A stretch of 64,000 nucleotides of DNA, taken from the NCBI GenBank assembly GCA_021234155.1, contig JAJEKV010000032.1, forward strand, positions 8,650,736 through 8,714,735, written 5' to 3'. This document shows positions 56,840 through 64,000 of the stretch, piece after piece (the first letter of the stretch is position 1; every line of letters begins with the position of its first letter). The notes beneath the pieces were generated by a model. It saw only the letters and a list, made by a program, of their open reading frames with translations. It made no database searches and was not told the DNA's origin. Source of the DNA: Isoetes taiwanensis (Eukaryota > Streptophyta > Lycopodiopsida > Isoetales > Isoetaceae). The position numbers and the translations under genes are program-made.

Positions 56840-57634
56840 TGTAAGAAAGCAAACTGATGTTAACAATTAATGCTTCAAACAATAATGTTAACAATCATAT
56901 CTTCATCACAGATTAACTCACAACAATCACAAATATCATATTTCTTCCATATATATTCAAATGCTCTAAGCTTCGATTCACCATTGACATCTACAATAAA
57001 GATCTACAATAACTTAACATTAGACCTTTAGCATATCGATTATGCATTTCAATAGATAATAAGAATCATGACCATTTAAGCATATGTATCTCCCTTTTCC
57101 AGATATATTGAACTCATTTCCTATCAATGGTATATACAAACCTTAACTTCTCCTTGCAGCGAAACCCAAATGACCAAGTGCAGCTCTTGTATCTGTACAT
57201 CTTTTTATTTGATTGTCGGTACACAGTTCCGGCGGTTAGGCCTAACCGCTGTACCACAGAGATGAATCCGGCATCACCAGATTGGACCGAGTTTCAAATA
57301 TCCTTTTGGCTCGAAACTCATTGGACCGAGTTCTTGCTATAGATAAACTTTACAATTTTAGACCTTCAACCATTAAGAATATTTCATTTACAGTTTTCAT
57401 GGTTTCAGACCATTAAAACCCATGGTTCAGCTTTTCTATGTTAGTGTCGTATAGACCACTAACACCTGATCTGTCTGCTAAGCTCAAGCTTCTTAAAACA
57501 CTAGTGTCATATAGACCACTAGGTATAATTAATAAAATTCCCAATGTTCACAACAATCTGTTTGCAGGCTTCCACTGTTGTTTCATGTTACTTAATCACC
57601 TGCTACAGGATTATAATATGAACCTTTTCCAACA
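56840..57634 (-). repeat. copia 3' LTR
   Basis: Downstream LTR, 26 bp longer than the other because of a local doubling of ATCTACAATAAAG near 56,990-57,010. The polypurine tract lies right beside it at 57,635-57,645. Confidence 0.93.
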
Positions 57635-57645
57635 TTCCCCTTTCA
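57635..57645 (-). other. copia polypurine tract
   Basis: TGAAAGGGGAA on the minus strand directly upstream of the 3' LTR, the primer for plus-strand DNA. Confidence 0.88.
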
Positions 57646-57647
57646 GA

Positions 57648-59573
57648 TTATAAACCTGTAATTTCCTTGCAATTCATCATTTCAGATAATTTATGGAACC
57701 TCCTGCAACCTAGAGCTTTTGTTAAAATATCTGCTACTTGATTTTCTGAACACACATATTTAAGCATGATTTCTCCTTTATTCACCATGTCTCTTATGAA
57801 ATGCATCTCCATTTCTATATGTTTCGTTCTCTCATGCAAAACTGGATTTTTCGTCATTGCTATACAACTCTGATTGTCACAATATAATTCTGTACTTCCT
57901 TTCTGTTTAATTCCAAGTTCTTCCAGCATTCTTCTAGTCCAAATTATTTCTTTTGCAGCCAAAGTGGTTGAGGCATACTCTGATTCTGCTGTTGACAATG
58001 CTATGGATGACTGTTTCTTGCTTCTCCAGCTAATTGGGCCTCCTCCTAAAAATAAAATATATCCTGATGTTGACTTTCTTTCGTCAACATCTCCACACCA
58101 ATCAGCATCACTGTATGCTTTAACTTGCAAATCCTCTGTACTATAAACTATCCCTTTGTATTTGGATCCCTTCAAGAATCTTAGTACCTTTTTGGCAACT
58201 TTCCAATGTCCTAGACCAGGATTATCATTGTATCTGCTCAAGACATTCACAATAAAGGCTATGTCAGGCCTCGTGTTATTTGCTATAAACAATAGGCATC
58301 CTACCAATTGTCTATAAGGAACTTTCGACATATATTCCTTTTCCTGATCAGTCTTAGGACACATGTCCTTAGACAGTTTCATTCCTGCCAAAGTTGGTGA
58401 TTTTACAGAATTACAATCTTGCATATTAAATTTTTCAAGAACTGCCTTCACATATTCACTTTGACACATCGAAATCAATTTCTTTTCTCTACATCTCTTG
58501 ACCTGAATCCCCAGAAACTTATTGAGTTGTCCCAGATCTGACATTTTGTACCTTTTCTTAAGTCCTTCCTTGCACTCCATCATAATATTCATGTCATTAG
58601 CTGCTAGTATGCAATCATCTACATAGATTGCTAAAATGCAAAAACTGTCACCTTTCTTCATAATGTATACATTTCCATCATTTGCCAGTTTTTCATATCC
58701 CTGTTCCTTCAAGAATTGATTTATGCATAAATTCCATTGCCTAGGTGACTGTTTTAAGCCATAGACTGCACGTTTTAGTCTCCACACCTTCTCTTGTCCT
58801 TTTTCAAAGCCTTGGGCCTGTTTCATGTAAACCTCCTCATCTAATTCAGCATTTAAAAATGCAGTACATACATCCATGTGATGTAAATCCAAGTTTAATG
58901 CATTAGCCACTGATATTATCATTCTTATACTTGCTAATTTTACCACAGGTGAGTAGGTCTCTTCGAAATCTATACCTTTCCTTTGTGAATATCCTTGTGC
59001 CACAAGTCTGGCCTTGTATTTAGGGCTACCATCAGCATTTTCCTTTATCTTATATATCCATCTATTTCCAACAGCCACTTTTCCCTTTGGTAAGTCAACC
59101 AATTCATATGTGCAGGTTCTTTCAAAAGAGTCTATTTCCTCTTTCATGGCATTTTTCCATTTATTTGCATCTGAACCATTTATCGCTTCATCAAATGTCT
59201 CTGGCACTCCTGTTTCCATAACTAAGAGTACTTCTGAATCTTGTTCATGTAATTGCAGTCTCGAACTTTTCCCATCTTCTTTCCTGCCATATAATTTCGT
59301 GTCTACATTGGCTTCATCAATTAACCTCTGACTTTCGGATCTTCTTTTCCTAATCATTGATTCACGCTGCTCATTGCTAGCTTCTTCATTTACAATTTTA
59401 ATCATTGGTTCAGGCTGCTCATTGCTGGCTTGTTCATTTACAATTTTCTCTTGATTCATAGAATCATGGTTTCCTGTCAACTCTTCATCATGATCAACAC
59501 TTTCTGTTTTTTCCATATTTTGTTTCTGAATATGTGTGTCCTGCTCATTCTCATCTATAGCATTCATACTCAT
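57648..59573 (-). CDS. copia reverse transcriptase and RNase H
   Basis: An intact frame of 641 codons. RT begins near residue 130 with EEIDSFERTCTYELVDLPKG and contains KARLVAQGYSQRKGIDFEET, MDVCTAFLNAELDEEVYMKQ, VYGLKQSPRQWN and the catalytic LAIYVDDCILA. RNase H follows with AYSDADWCGD, RKSTSGYILFLGG, STAESEYASTTLAAKE and CDNQSCIAM, and the frame ends at DILTKAL plus about 20 codons, close to the polypurine tract. All catalytic residues are present. The first 60 codons (after MSMNAIDEN) are a hydrophilic linker. It is cut off from the integrase by a frameshift near 59,575 and the TAG at 59,690. Confidence 0.93.
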   Translation of the reverse strand: MSMNAIDENEQDTHIQKQNMEKTESVDHDEELTGNHDSMNQEKIVNEQASNEQPEPMIKIVNEEASNEQRESMIRKRRSESQRLIDEANVDTKLYGRKEDGKSSRLQLHEQDSEVLLVMETGVPETFDEAINGSDANKWKNAMKEEIDSFERTCTYELVDLPKGKVAVGNRWIYKIKENADGSPKYKARLVAQGYSQRKGIDFEETYSPVVKLASIRMIISVANALNLDLHHMDVCTAFLNAELDEEVYMKQAQGFEKGQEKVWRLKRAVYGLKQSPRQWNLCINQFLKEQGYEKLANDGNVYIMKKGDSFCILAIYVDDCILAANDMNIMMECKEGLKKRYKMSDLGQLNKFLGIQVKRCREKKLISMCQSEYVKAVLEKFNMQDCNSVKSPTLAGMKLSKDMCPKTDQEKEYMSKVPYRQLVGCLLFIANNTRPDIAFIVNVLSRYNDNPGLGHWKVAKKVLRFLKGSKYKGIVYSTEDLQVKAYSDADWCGDVDERKSTSGYILFLGGGPISWRSKKQSSIALSTAESEYASTTLAAKEIIWTRRMLEELGIKQKGSTELYCDNQSCIAMTKNPVLHERTKHIEMEMHFIRDMVNKGEIMLKYVCSENQVADILTKALGCRRFHKLSEMMNCKEITGL

Positions 59574-59689
59574 TTTTGCTTTATCACTGTTTTCAGATTT
59601 ATCATGAACATTAGATCTTGGTCTGTGACAACATCCATGCTGATTATAATGTTCCTTCTCAGTGGATTATACATTCTAAAACCCTTAGA

Positions 59690-60853
59690 CTACTCGTCAT
59701 AACCTACTAAGTATGTTATGACTGATCTATCATCCAACTTCAACATATTTTCCTTAGGAACATGTGTATAACCTAAACAGCCATACACTTTGTATTTCTC
59801 AAAATTAGGTAAGTTACCAGACCACAATAATTCAGGAGATTTACCTTGTAAGCTTTTGGTTGGCAATGCATTTTGAATCATCACAGCCGCCTTCACTGCT
59901 TCCTCCCAAAGGAAATTTGGCAACCCTGCATGCTTCAGCATTGATCTAACAGCATTCAAAATTGACTTATTCTTCCTTTCTGCAACTCCATTTTGTTGTG
60001 GAGTGTGACTACACGTATATTGTCTTTTTATTCCCCTGTTCAAGCAATATTTAGACAATCTATGGGACATGTACTCACCTCCTCGGTCAGAACGTACACA
60101 CTTAATTCTTCTTCCAGTTTTACATTCGACCTCTGCAGCAAAATTTTTGAAAGCTTCAAAAGCTAAATCCTTAGTCCTCAAGCAAAAAACCTTAGTTTTT
60201 CTGCTATAGTCATCCACAAATGTTATGAAGTATTTTTTTCCTGTAATTCCTGTCACATTAAGTGGTCCACACAAGTCAGTATGAATCAGCTCAAGAACAT
60301 CCTTTGTTTTCTTCTTTGCCTTTGAGAATGGCAGTCTTGAATGTTTTCCTAATTGGCAACCCCTGCAAATGTAATTTCCTTTGAATGCCTCTGCTGATTT
60401 GATCCACCCTTGTTTAATCATTACTTCAATGTTTTGGAAATTGGTATGTCCCAATCTTTCATGCCAAATTTCCACATCAGGGTTTGTGATCAGATTTATG
60501 CTATCATGTCCATGAACATTTATTCCAAATAAGTTTCCCACTCTTCGTCCCAAGAATTTTAATTCATTTCCTTCATAGATTTTGCAATCCATTTGTTCAA
60601 AAACTACTTTAAATCCCATATCAACAAGCTGAGAAATTGATATAAGGTTTTTTACTAAACTTGGGACACATAGCACATTGTTTAAATTCACACTCTTTCC
60701 ATTCAAATCAAAGATTTCAAGTACACCAATGTCTTTAATTTTCTGCAGATCCCCATTTCCTACTTGTACATGACCCCCATTTACTCCTTTGCAATTCTTC
60801 AAGATTTTTGGTGTGCATGCAATTGACTTTTCTGCTCCACTATCTAAAATCAA
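59690..60853 (-). CDS. copia protease and integrase
   Basis: Protease active site LILDSGAEKS near the start; GAG-pre-integrase zinc region IWHERLGHTNFQN with H..C..C (YICRGCQLGKHSRLPF); integrase core with D (LIHTDLCGPL), D (CVRSDRGGEYMS) and E (HTPQQNGVAERKN), then the C-terminal YGCLGYTHVPK. Protease cuts the polyprotein; integrase inserts the cDNA. The frame starts a few codons inside pol (upstream codons are at 60,854-60,905). It stops at TAG 59,690-59,692 after VGYDE, where copia proteins usually continue, most often with glutamine (CAG), so a single C to T change is likely. Confidence 0.9.
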   Translation of the reverse strand: MILDSGAEKSIACTPKILKNCKGVNGGHVQVGNGDLQKIKDIGVLEIFDLNGKSVNLNNVLCVPSLVKNLISISQLVDMGFKVVFEQMDCKIYEGNELKFLGRRVGNLFGINVHGHDSINLITNPDVEIWHERLGHTNFQNIEVMIKQGWIKSAEAFKGNYICRGCQLGKHSRLPFSKAKKKTKDVLELIHTDLCGPLNVTGITGKKYFITFVDDYSRKTKVFCLRTKDLAFEAFKNFAAEVECKTGRRIKCVRSDRGGEYMSHRLSKYCLNRGIKRQYTCSHTPQQNGVAERKNKSILNAVRSMLKHAGLPNFLWEEAVKAAVMIQNALPTKSLQGKSPELLWSGNLPNFEKYKVYGCLGYTHVPKENMLKLDDRSVITYLVGYDE

Positions 60854-60903
60854 AAGATCATCATTATTGTGAGTTTCATATGTAGCAAATAATTTAAATT
60901 TCC

Positions 60904-61595
60904 TTACCTCATCTTCTCTAGATATACTTCTTCTGCCACATTTGCCTCAGCATTCACACTTCGACCTCTGCCTCTTCCTCTTCCCCTGGAGCTGAAATTT
61001 GCTCTTCCTCCTCTGCCCCTTCCTTTATTACCAGTTTTTGGAGTTGAGCAGTTTGAGGCATAATGTCCTCGCCCCCCACAATTATAACAATTTACTTCCC
61101 TACTTGTATTAGGACAATTAATTCTAATATGTCCTAACTGATGACAGTTGTAACAAGAGCCTATCTTTGCTCCCTGACGAGTTTCAGATTTACCTTTCCC
61201 TTTTGTCAGCAGAATTTGTGAAGTTTCTTCATCTTCCATCACCTTTGCTTGTTCCGTTTTCAGCATTCTTTCTGCCTCCATTCTTGTTCTTGCTATAGTT
61301 CTGATAAACATTGACACATTTCCTAAACTTCCAACTGCTCTGGAGATTGCTAACACTTGTTGTTGTTGTGTATAGCAAACGTCTGCACCTTCCAAGTCAG
61401 CAATGATATTATCAAAATTCTGAAAAAAATCATTTACATCATCCTTTTCATGGAATTTTAGCCTCCTAAGCTCATTTTCTAAAACATCAATTTGAGAGGA
61501 TGTCTTTTCCTCATATGTAAGTAACATATATCTCCACATTTGCTTGGGATTCATTCCCCTTAATTTTAGCACAATACTCGAGCTCACTTTACTGA
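60904..61595 (-). CDS. copia gag, C-terminal part with two zinc knuckles
   Basis: Continues the capsid (SSSIVLKLRGMNPKQMWRYM, then ELRRLKFHEKDDVNDFFQNF) and carries two CCHC knuckles: CYNCHQLGHIRINC and CYNCGGRGHYASNC, followed by a glycine-arginine-rich tail (RGRGGRANFSSRGRGRGRGR). Two knuckles, where many plant copia Gags have one, are noteworthy. The frame ends at 60,904, overlapping the start of pol in another frame, so pol would need a frameshift or this is a small indel. Confidence 0.85.
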
Positions 61596-61925
61596 TTATG
61601 ATCCCTGAGCTTCTCTTATCTTTGCAGTTTGTTCAGCTGAGCCTTCCTTAGAAGTTATCTCCACCTCTCCAGTTTGAGTGTCCACTTCTTGCTCATTGTT
61701 TGTAGATGAGCTCCCTTGAGTAACAACAGCAGCACCCCTACTTCTGGAGTTCACAACAGCATCTCTACCTCTGGAGCTGACATCCAGCTCATCTCCTTCA
61801 ATTAACTCCCACAACCCTTCAACCTGCAAGACATGTCTGATCTTCTCTTTCCAGACTTGGAACCCTGAGTCCCCTTTGAACACCTCAATGGCATTCAATA
61901 AACCTGCTCCAAAACGACTGGCCAT
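61596..61925 (-). pseudogene. copia gag, N-terminal part
   Basis: Starts MASRFGAGLLNAIEVFKGDS just inside the primer site, followed by FQVWKEKIRHVLQVEGLWEL, the first helix of the copia Gag capsid region (W...M...L...LW..I). A hydrophilic segment with TQGSSSTNNEQE follows and the frame stops at 61,596. The next frame picks up a few codons later, so one base has been lost or gained near 61,592. A longer ORF on paper begins inside the LTR at 62,003, but the ATG at 61,925 after the primer site is the likely start. Confidence 0.8.
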
Positions 61926-61935
61926 CTTTCTAAAT

Positions 61936-61947
61936 GCTCTGATACCA
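61936..61947 (-). other. copia primer-binding site (initiator tRNA-Met)
   Basis: TGGTATCAGAGC on the minus strand, one base inside the 5' LTR. This is the standard complement to the 3' end of plant initiator methionine tRNA, which primes first-strand synthesis. Confidence 0.93.
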
Positions 61948-61948
61948 A

Positions 61949-62717
61949 TGTAAGAAAGCAAACTGATGTTAACAATTAATGCTTCAAACAATAATGTTAA
62001 CAATCATATCTTCATCACAGATTAACTCACAACAATCACAAATATCATATTTCTTCCATATATATTCAAATGCTCTAAGCTTCGATTCACCATAACTTAA
62101 CATTAGACCTTTAGTGTATCGATTATGAATTTCAATAGATAATAAGAATCATGACCATTTAAGCATATGTATCTCCCTTTTCCAGATATATTGAACTCAT
62201 TTCCTATCAATGGTATATACAAACCTTAACTTCTCCTTGCAGCGAAACCCAAATGACCAAGTGCAGCTCTTGTATCTGTACATCTTTTTATTTGATTGTC
62301 GGTACACAGTTCCGGCGGTTAGGCCTAACCGCTGTACCACAGAGATGAATCCGGCATCACCAGATTGGACCGAGTTTCAAATATCCTTTTGGCTCGAAAC
62401 TCATTGGACCGAGTTCTTGCTATAGATAAACTTTACAATTTTAGACCTTCAACCATTAAGAATATTTCATTTACAGTTTCCATGGTTTCAGACCATTAAA
62501 ACCCATGGTTCAGCTTTTCTATGTTAGTGTCGTATAGACCACTAACACCTGATCTGTCTGCTAAGCTCAAGCTTCTTAAAACACTAGTGTCATATAGACC
62601 ACTAGGTATAATTAATAAAATTCCCAATGTTCACAACAATCTGTTTGCAGGCTTCCACTGTTGTTTCATGTTACTTAATCACCTGCTACAGGATTATAAT
62701 ATGAACCTTTTCCAACA
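61949..62717 (-). repeat. copia 5' LTR
   Basis: Upstream LTR for the minus-strand element. Begins TGTTGGAAAAGG and ends ..CTTACA when read on the minus strand. The primer-binding site follows after one base. Confidence 0.93.
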
Positions 62718-62735
62718 ATATCTGCCCTGGCAGTT

Positions 62736-63207
62736 ACCACATTGAGCAATAATTTATACTGCAGTTGATCCATCTCCTTACCACTCTGGCATCTGCTATT
62801 AATGCAAGAGATTCATTCTTGTTATGAAAATTGTCTGGAATCCACTACGACATAGCATCTAAAGCATTGCCATTTAGTGTGAACAATTTTGTCACTGTTT
62901 TCCATGCGGTAAGTAAGCACTTAAGAAAAGGAGAAGCATCAGTGCTTGGCCTTAAACCATTAAACAACGACCATAGAAGGGCAACTTGTATTGACATTTT
63001 ATTGTGTTTGCACGAATACAACAGGGCTTCACTTATGAGGTGTAAACTTGGTGAATTCATCTTTTCCTCCAAGGTATTCCAAATAAACTTTGCCACCAAA
63101 ATTTTGCTCTGTAAGCCTATATCTATCATGCCTATACCTCCTTCTTTCTTAGTCGATTTGCAAAGCTGTAGGCTCCAAATATTTCTTACTACCTATTCTT
63201 CTGTTTA
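62736..63207 (-). pseudogene. LINE-C fragment, right flank of the DIRS (direct repeat of 36,508-36,986)
   Basis: About 97 percent identical by eye to the 479 bp just left of the DIRS element, including the MIDIGLQSKILVAKFIWNTL block on the minus strand. It begins ACCACATTGAGC right after the DIRS end and continues past the left flank's break point (TTCTGTTTA) into new sequence (TGGCATTTTC). So the DIRS is bordered by direct repeats far longer than any normal target duplication. Confidence 0.8.
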
Positions 63208-63722
63208 TGGCATTTTCTTATTACCAAACTATTACACAAACTAAATTATTGATGGCAAGTAACTGCTTTTCCATTGAGCCAGTCAAAAGGGATAGTAGTA
63301 TGTCCAATGTCTCCAGATTAGTTCCTATCATGAGACCTCTCTCATGATGTAACAACATTCTGCTTCTTTAGTTCGAATGACAACATCTCATACTTGCACC
63401 ACTAGATGAAGCATGTACTCTTTGTTTTTTCTATTTTGAATAATAAAATGGGAAAAACTACAATATACCCCTAACTTTTTGCAAAACTCACAACATACCC
63501 CTAACTTTTAGAAAATTCATGAAATGCCCCTATATAGACTTGTGCACTGTATTTGTCAAAAAGCGTATACCCCTCCTCGTATTTGTCAAAACTGTAACAC
63601 AATAAAAAAACTTGCAAAAAATTCCCGTTGGCGGGAACCGATTGCGCATGCGGTGGAGTTCCGCTGGAGTAGAGGCCAGGATGAAGGATTTCGCTGCAAG
63701 ATGGAGCTTCATTGATGGATGA
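63208..63722. other. no supported gene; short repeats
   Basis: AT-rich, with CATACCCCTAACTTTT repeated near 63,460-63,510, TATTTGTCAAAA repeated at about 63,549 and 63,580, and a palindrome TTCCCG TTGG CGGGAA at 63,622-63,637 that contains E2F-like half-sites. Overlapping ORFs on both strands (63,501-63,878 minus, 63,524-63,715 plus) show no domain. Confidence 0.35.
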
Positions 63723-63845
63723 TCTTCTCCTGGACGTCCACGAAGTAAGAGAATTCGTACCGAAGGTGAATTGAAGGATGTCCATCATTGTGCTAGATGC
63801 AAGGGAACAGGGCATAATACACGTACATGCAGGGCTGCAATCTGA
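63723..63845 (+). pseudogene. MuDR-type transposase C-terminal zinc-knuckle exon
   Basis: A 40-codon frame reads PGRPRSKRIRTEGEL, then HHCARCKGTGHNTRTC, and stops soon after. The basic GRP..KR..S/T.GE segment followed by C-X2-C-X4-H-X4-C (C.RC...GHN.RTC) is the typical C-terminal end of plant MuDR-family transposases and related domesticated proteins. A stop lies directly upstream (63,720-63,722), so it is a fragment or a last exon with the acceptor unseen. The SWIM finger and DDE domain are not in the window. A domesticated MUSTANG or FAR1-like gene is less likely but possible. Confidence 0.62.
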
Positions 63846-64000
63846 AAAACATCTACCTGCTTTGACCGTCAATTGCAAGTCTTAAATTGTTTTGAAAACT
63901 TGATCCTGTTGGAAATTGAGATTCCATCAATATCTTCTAATGTTCTAAATTGTCATACGTTGAGCAAGGGCTTTTGGTCAAATATTACAAAAGTTAGGGG
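63846..64000. other. window end, nothing recognised
   Basis: Short AT-rich stretch after the zinc-knuckle exon, possibly its 3' UTR. Confidence 0.3.

Larger units (their letters stand above)
56840..62717 (-). mobile_element. Ty1/copia LTR retrotransposon, complete
   Basis: Transcribed on the minus strand: LTRs of 769 and 795 bp bounded by TG..CA, target duplication ATATC on both sides (56,835-56,839 and 62,718-62,722), tRNA-iMet primer site, gag with two CCHC knuckles, protease, integrase before RT (copia order), RNase H, and polypurine tract. I count about four substitutions between the LTRs besides a 26-bp insertion, so the copy is young. Coding breaks: one frameshift in gag, one between gag and pol, a TAG just after the integrase and a frameshift after it. 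It inserted in the right end of the DIRS element. Confidence 0.95.
36987..62735 (+). mobile_element. DIRS-type tyrosine-recombinase retrotransposon with three nested insertions
   Basis: The element starts inside LINE-C at ATGTAATTGTCAAAAGCCAG and ends at ..CCTGGCAGTT before ACCACATT. In order it has the left terminal sequence, 5' UTR with a twofold 51-bp repeat, gag with zinc knuckle, RT-RNase H, the conserved DAF..W spacer and a tyrosine recombinase, then tandem terminal units. The first 45 bp or so of the left end recur at the right end, so the ends are direct, split repeats as in Ngaro/PAT-type members and not simple LTRs. Nested inside are a LINE-B 3' fragment (37,265-38,153), the TIR element (39,930-51,493) and copia (56,840-62,717). 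Without these the element is about 7.3 kb including the extra tandem units. Several stops make it inactive as read. Confidence 0.85.

Noticed and set aside
57127-57342. ORFs in the copia LTR (also 62,210-62,425)
   Set aside because: LTR sequence; identical in both LTRs for that reason, no protein family.

Overview
The window is land-plant nuclear DNA made almost entirely of nested transposable elements. The evidence is an L1-type LINE with an ORF1 of the plant kind, a Ty1/copia element primed by initiator tRNA-Met, a MuDR-type zinc-knuckle exon and a plant-like BTB/POZ-gene N-terminal exon. A DIRS-type tyrosine-recombinase retrotransposon and a second, non-L1 LINE are also present. DIRS elements are, as far as I know, rare or absent in flowering plants, so a fern, lycophyte, bryophyte or gymnosperm is my inference.

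Layout. 0.36-6.6 kb: LINE-A (minus), nearly full length, with nonsense codons. 7.3-10.2 kb: LINE-B (plus), degraded, ending in a TTCTA-type tail. 11.1-11.7 kb: a foldback element. 13.48-29.44 and 29.44-45.58 kb: two tandem copies of a unit of about 16 kb. Each unit holds a BTB-like gene fragment, LINE-C (minus), the left part of the DIRS element with a LINE-B 3' fragment inside it, and the left part of a terminal-inverted-repeat (TIR) element. 51.5-56.8 kb: the DIRS pol (RT, RNase H, tyrosine recombinase) followed by tandem units that fuse the recombinase C-terminus to both element ends. 56.84-62.72 kb: a young copia element (minus) with a 5-bp ATATC target duplication. 62.74-63.21 kb: a second copy of the LINE-C sequence that borders the DIRS on its left. 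63.72-63.85 kb: a MuDR-type zinc-knuckle exon.

The stack can be read as nested insertions: LINE-C, then DIRS (36,987-62,735), then LINE-B 3' fragment (37,265-38,153), the TIR element (39,930-51,493) and copia (56,840-62,717) inside the DIRS. The 16-kb duplication (or an assembly duplication) came after the TIR element arrived.

The main candidate for something undescribed is the 11.6-kb TIR element. It has 31-bp perfect TIRs, a CTAT target duplication and an uninterrupted DIRS reading frame across its empty site. It carries a minus-strand gene resembling the DUF7869 family of possible transposase-like proteins, divergently arranged with an acidic ORF, plus several unrecognised plus-strand ORFs. 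The two 16-kb copies differ mainly at CAG/CTG sites (CAG to CGG or CGGTAG, CTG to ACG). This looks like methylation-linked long-read miscalling, so many frameshifts between 13 and 51 kb may not be real.
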